Part shown: one piece after another, positions 6,555-12,747 of the stretch
Layout of the letters: each line of letters begins with the position of its first letter
Numbering within the stretch: the stretch's first letter is position 1
Source: JBJXGF01 sp046153015
GTDB taxonomy: Bacteria > Actinomycetota > Acidimicrobiia > Acidimicrobiales > CAIXPF01
Length of the DNA stretch: 22,498 nt
Reading direction: 5' to 3'
NCBI GenBank assembly: GCA_046153015.1
Contig: JBJXGF010000127.1
Coordinates: forward strand, 1 to 22,498
Notes under the pieces: model-generated
Database searches by the model: none
What the model saw: the letters and a program-made list of their open reading frames with translations, nothing else
What the model was told of the DNA's origin: nothing
Translations under genes and position numbers: made by a program

Positions 6555-8812
6555 CGGGCGCGGTGGGCGGGTCGGGTGTGGAACTGGTCGGCCACGCAGG
6601 CGGCGAGCTCGCGGTAGGCCCGCCGGGTGGCCGGCTTGAGCTCCTCGGGCGTGGTCGCCCCGCCGGCGGCCAGCGCCGGGTCCCACGGGATGCGGACCAC
6701 GGCGGCGGCTCGGGCGGCGAAGTGCTTCTCGATCAGGTCGAGCTCGACTGCGGTCTCGCCGGCCACGCCGTTCAGCACCACCACCGCGCTGCGCACCAGC
6801 GACGCGTAGCCGTGCTGGTCGAGCCAGTCGAGCGTGGCCGCGGCCACGCGCGCCCCGTCGAGCGCGGGCGGCGCCACCACCACGATCTGGTCGCTGGCGG
6901 CGAGCACCCCCTTGATCGCGGCGTCGAGGATGCCGGTGCCGGTGTCGGCCAGGATCAGGTTGTAGTAGTGGTCGAGCAGGCCGATGATCTGGCGGAACTC
7001 CTCCTCGCCGAGGCGCCGGCTGATGCGGGGGTCGTTGTCGCTGGCGATCACGTCGAGGCGGGTGGGCGCCTTGGCGGAGTAGCGCTCGATGTCGGCGTAG
7101 CGGGTGAGGTAGTCCCGGTCGGCCAGGAGGTCGGTCACGGTCTTCGCCGCCTGGGTGGCCACCCGGTGGCCGAGGCTGCCCGCGTCGGGGTTGGCGTCGA
7201 GCGCCACCACTCGGTCCCGGCGCGCCGCGGCCAGCGTGTGCCCGAGCATGAGCGCGGTGGTGGTCTTGCCGGCGCCGCCCTTGCGGCAGACGACCGCGAT
7301 GCGACGCGACCCCCCGATCGGGGCGTTCAGCCGGGCGGCCAGACGCTCCTCGGCGAGCTGCGCCCGGCTCGGACCCGGGTCGAGCCGCCCGCCGCTCACC
7401 TGCTGCACGACGCCCCGCCAGCCGCCCCGCCCCGGCCCCGAGCGGCTCTTCAGCATCGCCGCCTCGGTGAAGCAGGCGGCGGTGAGATCGAACGGCGGGT
7501 CGCCGGCGGGCGGCGCGCCCACCCCGGCGGCCCTGGCGCCCCGCCCGAGCGCTGCCCGGCCGAGGAGCAGGAGCAGGCGGCCGGCCATCAGCACGAGGCC
7601 GAGCACCAGCGCGGCAAAGGACATCAGCGTCACCGGCGCCAGCGCGGCCCCCGTCGGATCGTGAACGGCGGCGGAGGGTCGGAGACGGCGGAGCGCCTCC
7701 GCCGCCTCCGCCGCCTGGGAGACGGTGTACGCAGGGAGCCGGAAGAGGAACCACCCGAACAGGACGGTCAGCAGCGGCGTGATCACCACCACCCACGCGA
7801 TGACGATGCGCTGGGCGCGCGGCGTCAAATCGGCGGGCGGCGGACGGCGGCGCAGCGCGCCCGCCAGGATGGGCCGGATCCGGCCGAACAGGTCGGGCAC
7901 GCCGACGAGGTCGGCGAGCAGGTAGTAGCCGTCGGTGCGTCCCATCGGCGCCAGCTGGGTGAACGCGAGCGCGTGGCTGACCAGCGCGAACATCAACAGC
8001 GCCGGTGATTCGCTCCAGACGGCGAGCGGCGCCAACGCGGCCACCAGCACGGCGTTGAAGTAGATGCCGCCGGCGTCGGTGCGGACGCGTGCCCAGCGGG
8101 ACAGGCGGTAGGCGTCGGTGACGTTGGTGAACAGGGCGGGGAAGATCAGAAAGACGCCGCAGCCGATCTCGCCGGGTTCGCCGCCGCCGCGGCGGCAGGC
8201 GGCGGCGTGGCCGAACTCGTGGAACAGGAAGGCGGCGAGCGTGAGCAGCAGCAAGGTCAGCGTGGCGCCGGGGCCCACGGTCAGCGCCTCGGGGGGCGCG
8301 GTGCGCACGTGCTGCAGCGCCCACACGTCGAAGCCGACCACGGCGGCCAGCACGGCGGCGATGATCATCGGGTTGAAGAGAAAGGCGAGCGCGCCGGCGA
8401 CGGTGCGGACGGCGGGCGCCCGCAGCAGCGTCGTCTTGGCCCGCAGCGCCAGCAGCGGGGCCGGACCGCGCGGCGGCGGCCCCGGCGCCGGCCCGGCGAT
8501 CAGGCCGAGCGGACGGAGCTTGGTCTCGATCACGTACCGGACGTTGTCGGCGGTGAGCTCGCGCTCGAACGCGTCCGAGGCGGCGGCCGCCACCTGCTCG
8601 AGCGTGCGCGCCCCGTCGAGCAGCGCGGCGATGCAGTGGAGCAGGGCGGAGACCAACACCATCTGTCCGTCGCCGCGGCGGATGAGGTATCGGCGCTGCT
8701 CGAAGCCGCCGTCCAGGTACGGGCCGATCAGCGTGACGCCGTCGGCCAGGCGCGGCGGGGTCTCGGCTGGAAAGGTCGCAGCGGGGGGCGGGGGGCGAAG
8801 GGCGACGGTCAT
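6551..8812 (-). CDS. Fusion of PqqD-like/M50-like membrane zinc protease and MinD/ParA-like ATPase
   Basis: The ATG at 8812 has an AGGAG eight bases upstream; the product has 753 residues. Residues ~25-108 form a small domain resembling PqqD-like peptide-recognition elements. Membrane helices follow from ~145, including one with HEFGH (198-202), the M50-type zinc motif, and GRTDGYYLLAD (291-301), a likely third metal ligand. This matches the putative peptide zinc metalloprotease (YydH-like) families. More helices reach ~420, then a linker, then a MinD/ParA-type P-loop ATPase: deviant Walker A RKGGAGKTTTA (510-520) and VVALDANPDAG strand (535-545), ending at ~750. I have not seen this fusion commonly; MinD-like ATPases resembling this one serve ESX-type secretion. 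Role inferred: recognition, cleavage and energised export of the adjacent small peptides. Confidence 0.88.
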   Translation of the reverse strand: MTVALRPPPPAATFPAETPPRLADGVTLIGPYLDGGFEQRRYLIRRGDGQMVLVSALLHCIAALLDGARTLEQVAAAASDAFERELTADNVRYVIETKLRPLGLIAGPAPGPPPRGPAPLLALRAKTTLLRAPAVRTVAGALAFLFNPMIIAAVLAAVVGFDVWALQHVRTAPPEALTVGPGATLTLLLLTLAAFLFHEFGHAAACRRGGGEPGEIGCGVFLIFPALFTNVTDAYRLSRWARVRTDAGGIYFNAVLVAALAPLAVWSESPALLMFALVSHALAFTQLAPMGRTDGYYLLADLVGVPDLFGRIRPILAGALRRRPPPADLTPRAQRIVIAWVVVITPLLTVLFGWFLFRLPAYTVSQAAEAAEALRRLRPSAAVHDPTGAALAPVTLMSFAALVLGLVLMAGRLLLLLGRAALGRGARAAGVGAPPAGDPPFDLTAACFTEAAMLKSRSGPGRGGWRGVVQQVSGGRLDPGPSRAQLAEERLAARLNAPIGGSRRIAVVCRKGGAGKTTTALMLGHTLAAARRDRVVALDANPDAGSLGHRVATQAAKTVTDLLADRDYLTRYADIERYSAKAPTRLDVIASDNDPRISRRLGEEEFRQIIGLLDHYYNLILADTGTGILDAAIKGVLAASDQIVVVAPPALDGARVAAATLDWLDQHGYASLVRSAVVVLNGVAGETAVELDLIEKHFAARAAAVVRIPWDPALAAGGATTPEELKPATRRAYRELAACVADQFHTRPAHRAR

Positions 8813-8854
8813 GTCGACTGCTCCTGGTTGAGGTGGGAACGGGCGGGACGAAAG

Positions 8855-8885
8855 GGAGGGGGGAGGCGAAGCGCCTCCCCCCTCC
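8855..8885 (-). terminator. Intra-operon hairpin (attenuator) between peptide genes and protease gene
   Basis: A perfect 14-bp stem (8855-8868 with 8872-8885) closes a 3-nt loop between the last peptide gene and the protease/ATPase gene. On the minus strand it is followed by only a weak CCCTTTCGT, so termination would be partial. It could also block 3' decay of the upstream peptide mRNA. Either action would give much more peptide than processing enzyme. Confidence 0.65.
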
Positions 8886-8911
8886 GGCTGGTCGAAGCTC
8901 CGGGTTGGGCG

Positions 8912-9088
8912 TTAGCCCTGGACGGAGCCGACGGTCTGGCCGGCGTTCGCGGAGGCCAGCGAGGGCAGGCCCAGCCCGCCGGCGTTCACGGCGATGGCCA
9001 GGTTGATCGGGGTGATCACGGCGATGTCGAAGATGCCCAGCGAATCGCGTTGGGGCAGCAGCGCCGCGTCGAGGTCCAGCTCGTGCAT
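8912..9088 (-). CDS. Small peptide 3 of locus 1 (putative precursor, 58 aa)
   Basis: This short gene starts at ATG 9088 behind a near-perfect ribosome site (AAGGAGGTGA, seven bases upstream) and ends at TAA 8912. The 58-residue peptide is a diverged paralogue of the two upstream peptides. Its acidic N-terminus and the segment LLPQRDSLGIFDIA (10-23) match LLPEREALG(V)(F/W)xFA in the others, and its second half (NLAIAVNAGGLGL, then an Ala/Asn/Gly/Gln tail) matches their SLALNAGTFGP tail. It has no cysteine, so lanthionine or disulfide chemistry is excluded. The LLPxRxxLG block is a plausible leader for the PqqD-like domain of the neighbour and the tail a plausible core, but no modification enzyme other than the protease-like protein is present. 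It may instead be a secreted structural peptide. Confidence 0.85.
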   Translation of the reverse strand: MHELDLDAALLPQRDSLGIFDIAVITPINLAIAVNAGGLGLPSLASANAGQTVGSVQG

Positions 9089-9134
9089 GAGGGGTTCACC
9101 TCCTTCAGGTGCAGGGGGAGCGGGCGGCGCCGCA

Positions 9135-9323
9135 TCAGGCCTGCGAGACCGTGATCACCTGGGATGCCGTGGCCGTGGCCGTGGCGGGACCGAAGGTGCC
9201 GGCGTTCAGGCCCAGCGAGCTGTTGTTGCCGACCACGCTGGCGAAGTCCCACACGCCGAGCGCCTCGCGCTCGGGCAGGAGAACCGCGTCGGTGTCGAGC
9301 AGATTGCTGAGGGTGTGCTCCAC
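9135..9323 (-). CDS. Small peptide 2 of locus 1 (putative precursor, 62 aa)
   Basis: The gene starts at GTG 9323 with AAAGAGG eight bases upstream. The 62-residue peptide aligns with peptide 1 without a gap: identical LLPEREALGV (15-24), then W/F, D/N, FA, and NAGTFGPA (40-47), then a T/A/S/Q/V-rich end (ATATASQVITVSQA). The first 14 residues are diverged and acidic. The absence of cysteine, the alternating small and beta-branched residues and the terminal glutamines suggest a beta-forming or self-associating tail rather than a classic lanthipeptide. Conservation of the middle across three tandem copies, with drift at the ends, suggests a recognised block around residues 15-46. Exported peptide is the favoured reading; bacteriocin, signal and structural roles all remain open. 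Confidence 0.85.
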   Translation of the reverse strand: MEHTLSNLLDTDAVLLPEREALGVWDFASVVGNNSSLGLNAGTFGPATATATASQVITVSQA

Positions 9324-9399
9324 TGTTTATACCTCTTTCTTGAAATGAGCTTTCGCTCGTTGGGGGTTGTTGGGGGAAGAGATCAGCCTGGTTGGCGGA

Positions 9400-9414
9400 A
9401 GCGGCGAGGCCGCT
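9400..9414 (-). other. Short hairpin after peptide 1
   Basis: A perfect 6-bp stem (AGCGGC at 9400-9405 with 9409-9414) and 3-nt loop lie six bases beyond the stop of peptide 1, before the ribosome site of peptide 2. It is small and could be chance in this base composition, but it fits a pattern of hairpins following peptide genes. Confidence 0.3.
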
Positions 9415-9420
9415 CCTGGC

Positions 9421-9609
9421 TCAGACCTGGGTGACGACCACGCTCTGGGTGGCGTTGGCGGTGGCCACCGCCGGGCCGAAGGTGCCGGCGTTGAGCGCCA
9501 GGGAGCCGTTGTGCGCCGCCACGGCGGCGAAGTTGAAGACGCCGAGAGCCTCACGCTCGGGAAGCAGCGTCGCCATCAGATCACTGGCCGCGATTTCGTT
9601 GATTTCCAT
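9421..9609 (-). CDS. Small peptide 1 of locus 1 (putative precursor, 62 aa)
   Basis: The ATG at 9609 has AAGAGG nine bases upstream, and the frame ends at TGA 9421. The 62-residue peptide has an acidic, hydrophobic first 14 residues, then LLPEREALGVFNFA (15-28), a variable AVAAHNG, SLALNAGTFGPA (36-47) and a V/A/T/N/Q-rich tail ending SVVVTQV. It is the promoter-proximal member of three tandem paralogues and the first gene of a probable five- or six-gene minus-strand unit that continues into the protease/ATPase, CxxC protein and small membrane protein genes. No double-glycine cleavage site and no Cys are present; the Asn-Ala-Gly-Thr-Phe-Gly block may mark the leader/core boundary. The family is not recognised, and function is inferred from company only. 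Confidence 0.85.
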   Translation of the reverse strand: MEINEIAASDLMATLLPEREALGVFNFAAVAAHNGSLALNAGTFGPAVATANATQSVVVTQV

Positions 9610-9790
9610 CGTTCAGTACCTCTTCTCTTTGTGTGCTTGCGACCGGTGTCGCCCGCTCCGACCGATCTCAGGGTTCCGGTTTCCCGCCCCGTCTTGTTGC
9701 AGATAGACGACAGGAATTCTCATCTCACTTGTGCAGGAGATCCTTATGGCGTAAGTCGCCGTCGGCTCGCCGCCCGGGGGGACTGGGCGC

Positions 9791-10066
9791 CGTGACCCGG
9801 CTCTGCCGGGGAATCCCCGGCGCCGCTCGTCCGGCTGCGGCGCCGGCATGACGCCGCCCGGTGGGGCGGCCAACACGGCGCGCAATCTCCGGGCGCTGGG
9901 CGCGTCGGCGACGCTGGCCGCGGTCGTCGGCGCGGACGACGCCGGCCTCGCCCCCTCGGGTGCGTGGCGCCAGGCGGTTCCCACCACGCTCCCCCACGAA
10001 CGTCGCGTGATCGACGCGCCGTTCGCCCTGGCCGACCTCATCGCGCCGCCCACCGAGGCGTCCTGA
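9791..10066 (+). pseudogene. Remnant of a PfkB-family sugar kinase (HldE/RfaE-like)
   Basis: From 9854 the plus strand encodes PPGGAANTARNLRALGAS followed by TLAAVVGADDAGLA, which matches the well-known PGGAANVARNLAALGAxVTLVGVVGDDEAG block of PfkB/RfaE-type kinases such as heptose-7-phosphate kinase. The frame stops at 10064-10066 only ~70 residues on, and nothing of the ribose-kinase C-terminal half (DTxGAGD motif) is seen. Just upstream, another frame reads VTRLCRGIPGAARPA before a stop at about 9848, resembling the RLCxEAPVPVV that normally precedes the block. This suggests a frameshift plus a large 3' deletion. The piece after residue ~37 no longer resembles the family. No intact relative is in the window. 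Confidence 0.6.
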
Positions 10067-10110
10067 CCGCTCCACGTGAGACCAGCCGGCCCGACCCAGC
10101 GCAGGCGCGT

Positions 10111-10231
10111 GTTTGTGGCGGGTTGTTCGCGGAGCCGCGAGTAGAGGGCCGTCGAGCCCCCACGAAAGCGCTGGTCACAACGTTGGACGCGTGGCCACTA
10201 CTCGGCCCAGCGCGAACAACCCGCCACAAAC
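10111..10231. repeat. 121-bp MITE-like element with perfect 21-bp inverted ends
   Basis: Positions 10111-10131 are the exact reverse complement of 10211-10231 (outer GTTTGTGGCG, inner GGTTGTTCGCG). The inner flanks continue as imperfect repeats (GCCG..AGTAG..GGCC on both arms), so nearly the whole unit can fold into one long hairpin. A CAGGC occurs four bases outside each end (10102-10106 and 10236-10240), a possible 5-bp target duplication. There is no coding capacity inside. It may be a MITE, a relic of insertion-sequence ends, or a large structured RNA/terminator element. Confidence 0.65.
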
Positions 10232-10348
10232 GCCTCAGGCACCTCCCCCGGGCCCGCGCCGACAGGCGGCGCCGCCGGCCCGGCGCCTGAGGTGTCACGG
10301 TCCGGACACAATGCCGAAACAAGCCGGCACCAGTGTCGCGACGTGACC

Positions 10349-11779
10349 ATGCCTGAAGTGCAGACGCTCGCCGGCTTCTGGGATGAGCTGCGCCACGCCG
10401 ACGGTGCGCCGCGCCCGGCGGCCGAGGAGCTCGTCCGCCAGCTCTCGGGGCTCAGCCTCGCCGAGCTGCGCGCCCGGCAAGCCCTGGCCGAGCTCGACAT
10501 CGTGACGATGGGGATCACCTTCACCGTCTACAGCCAGGGAAACGGCGTCGATCGCGCCTGGCCCTTCGACGTGATCCCCCGCGTGATCGCCGCCGAGGAG
10601 TGGAGGCGGGTCGAGCAGGGTCTCGTCCAGCGGCTCCGGGCGCTCAACGCGTTCATCGACGACCTGTACAACGACCAGCGGGTCATCGCCGCCGGCGTGT
10701 TCCCCGCCGAGCTGTTGAAGGAGTCGGCCAACTACCGCCCCGAGTGCCGCGGCGTGCGGCCGCGCTTCGGGGTGTGGGCCCACGTCTGCGGCAGCGACCT
10801 CGTGCGCGACCGCGACGGCACGCTGTACGTGCTGGAGGACAACCTGCGTGTGCCGTCCGGGGTGAGCTACATGCTCGAGAACCGAGCCATCACCAAACGG
10901 GCCTTCGCCGACCTGTTCGCCCGCCAGAGCATCCTGCCCGTCGACGCCTGCACCGACGAGCTCAAGCGTGTGCTCACCTCGCTGGCCTCGCCCGAGGCGG
11001 CCGAGCCGACGGTCGTGGTGCTCACGCCCGGCATCTACAACTCGGCCTACTTCGAGCACTCGTACCTGGCCCAGCGCATGGGGGCGGCGCTGGTGGAGGG
11101 GGCGGACCTGATGGTGGGCGAGGACGACTGCGTGTACATGCGCACGATCGGCGGGCCCGCCAAGGTGGACGTGATCTACCGGCGCGTCGACGACTCGTTC
11201 CTCGACCCCGAGGTGTTCCGGCCCGACAGCCAGCTCGGCGTCGCCGGGCTGATGCGGGCCTGGCGGTCGGGCAACGTGGCGATCGCCAACGCCCCCGGCG
11301 CCGGGGTGGCCGACGACAAGGTCGTGTACGCCTGGGCGCCGGAGCTGATCCGGTTCTACCTGGGCGAGGAGCCGCTGCTCGCCAACGTGCCCACCTACCG
11401 CTGCGTGTACCCCGACGAGCGGCGCTACGTGCTCGACCACCTGCGGGAGTTGGTGATGAAGCCGGCGAACGAGAGCGGCGGCCACGGCCTGGTCGTGGGC
11501 GACTGCGCCAGCCGCAGCGAGCTCGACGAGTGCGCGGCGCGCATCGAGGCCGAGCCCCGGAACTGGGTGGCCCAGCCGATCCTGTCGCTGTCGGTGGCGC
11601 CGACGCTGACCGGACGAGGGATCGAGAGCCGCCACGTGGATCTGCGGCCGTTCGTGCTGTCGGGCGCCGGGCACTACGTGACCGCCGGCGGGCTCACACG
11701 GGTGGCGCTGCGCGAGGGCTCCCTGGTGGTGAACAGCTCGCAGGGCGGCGGCAGCAAAGACACCTGGGTCGTGGAATGA
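10349..11779 (+). CDS. Circularly permuted ATP-grasp protein (type 2)
   Basis: The predicted product has 476 residues, starting at ATG 10349; no strong ribosome site is visible, and GTG 10343 or an earlier start is possible. It matches the circularly permuted ATP-grasp family (old DUF404/DUF407), with the landmarks FDVIPRVI, NAFIDDLYNDQ, GVWAHVCGSDLVRD, YVLEDNLRVPSGVSYMLENR, the PGIYNSAYFEHSYLA strand, and the nucleotide-binding ELVMKPANESGGHGL. The C-terminus is SQGGGSKDTWVVE. These enzymes are thought to form amide (peptide-like) bonds using ATP. The gene overlaps the alpha-E gene (ATGA) and heads the four-gene operon known in many bacteria. The substrate is unknown. It looks full-length and intact. 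Confidence 0.92.
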   Translation: MPEVQTLAGFWDELRHADGAPRPAAEELVRQLSGLSLAELRARQALAELDIVTMGITFTVYSQGNGVDRAWPFDVIPRVIAAEEWRRVEQGLVQRLRALNAFIDDLYNDQRVIAAGVFPAELLKESANYRPECRGVRPRFGVWAHVCGSDLVRDRDGTLYVLEDNLRVPSGVSYMLENRAITKRAFADLFARQSILPVDACTDELKRVLTSLASPEAAEPTVVVLTPGIYNSAYFEHSYLAQRMGAALVEGADLMVGEDDCVYMRTIGGPAKVDVIYRRVDDSFLDPEVFRPDSQLGVAGLMRAWRSGNVAIANAPGAGVADDKVVYAWAPELIRFYLGEEPLLANVPTYRCVYPDERRYVLDHLRELVMKPANESGGHGLVVGDCASRSELDECAARIEAEPRNWVAQPILSLSVAPTLTGRGIESRHVDLRPFVLSGAGHYVTAGGLTRVALREGSLVVNSSQGGGSKDTWVVE

Positions 11780-12747
11780 GCCTGCTGCTCTCCCGGGCGG
11801 CCGAACGGCTCTACTGGGCGGCGCGGTACCTCGAACGCGCCGAGGACACCGCCCGCCTCGTGCGCGCCTACACCGAGGTGATCGTGGACCTGCCCACGAC
11901 GGTGACCACCTCCTGGGCGCCGCTGCTGGCGGTGGTCGGCGGCGAGCAGGCGTTCTCGGCTGCGCACGGCCGGAGCGACGCCGGCGAGCGCCGCGTGATC
12001 CAGTTCCTGCTGGCTGAGGACAGCAACCCCGGCAGCGTGGCCCACTGCGTCCGCTTCGCGCGCGACAACCTGCGCACCACCCGGGAGGTGCTGCCTCGGG
12101 AAGCGTGGCAGGTGGTCAACGACCTGTTCCTGTACGTGTCGGCCGAGGCCGGCGCCGGCGCCGCCCGCTCCGCCCGGTCCCGGTTCTGCGACCGGGTGGT
12201 GGGCGAGGTGCAGCACCTGGACGGGATCCTCAGCTCCACCTGGAGCCGCGACGAGGCCTACGAGCTGTGGCGGCTGGGCGAGGCGCTCGAGCGGGCCGAC
12301 ATGACCACCCGGGTGCTGGGCGTGCGCGCCGCCTCGCTGCTGGCCGCCCGGTCCGGGGCGGAGCACGGCGACCACGCCGAGGTGCAGTGGATGGGCGTGC
12401 TGCGCTCCTTGTCTGCGCTGCAGATGTACCAGCGGGCCACCCGAGCGCCGATAGAGAGCGCCGAGGTGGTGCGCTTCCTGCTCTCCCATCGGGCCTTCCC
12501 CCGCTCGGTGGCGTACTGCGTCGCCCGTCTGCGGGCCTCGCTCGGTGCGCTGCCCCACGTCGAGCGGACGCTGCCCGCGCTCGAGGAGCTGGAAGCGCTC
12601 GTCGCCGCGGTGGCGGACGCGGGTCGGGGCGACGCCGACGGCGTGGCGCTCGACGCCGACATGGACCGGATCCAGCTCCGGCTGCACGCCCTCGACGCCA
12701 CGGTCGCCGACGCGTTCTTCGCCGTCGGCGCAGCGGGCCCACGGTGA
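11776..12747 (+). CDS. Alpha-E domain protein
   Basis: This 323-residue, all-helical protein starts at the ATG overlapping the ATP-grasp stop. It matches the alpha-E family (old DUF403): MSLLLSRAAERLYWAARYLERAEDTARL at the start, LLAEDSNPGSVAHCVRFARDNLRTTREV in the middle, SYxxLWRLGEALERADMTTRVL, and a final FLLSHRAFPRSVAYCV repeat. The family has conserved acidic and arginine residues and no known catalysis. It almost always travels with circularly permuted ATP-grasp and transglutaminase genes and is thought to assist synthesis or handling of a peptide tag. Its stop overlaps the GTG of the next gene. Intact by length and motifs. Confidence 0.92.
   Translation: MSLLLSRAAERLYWAARYLERAEDTARLVRAYTEVIVDLPTTVTTSWAPLLAVVGGEQAFSAAHGRSDAGERRVIQFLLAEDSNPGSVAHCVRFARDNLRTTREVLPREAWQVVNDLFLYVSAEAGAGAARSARSRFCDRVVGEVQHLDGILSSTWSRDEAYELWRLGEALERADMTTRVLGVRAASLLAARSGAEHGDHAEVQWMGVLRSLSALQMYQRATRAPIESAEVVRFLLSHRAFPRSVAYCVARLRASLGALPHVERTLPALEELEALVAAVADAGRGDADGVALDADMDRIQLRLHALDATVADAFFAVGAAGPR

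Larger units (their letters stand above)
9610..10348. other. 739-bp stretch with no intact gene
   Basis: This divergent spacer separates the minus-strand peptide locus 1 from the plus-strand ATP-grasp operon. It holds the promoter region of each (no convincing -10/-35 pair found for either), a probable kinase remnant (about 9791-10066) and a 121-bp inverted-repeat element (10111-10231). A minus-strand frame from 9723 to 9613 could give a 36-residue basic peptide, but it has only a weak ribosome site. The rest shows nothing recognisable. Confidence 0.7.

Noticed and set aside
9613..9723. Minus-strand frame for a 36-residue basic peptide upstream of peptide 1
   Set aside because: Only a weak ribosome site, no resemblance to the three peptides, and it overlaps the probable leader of the operon; left as unannotated sequence.
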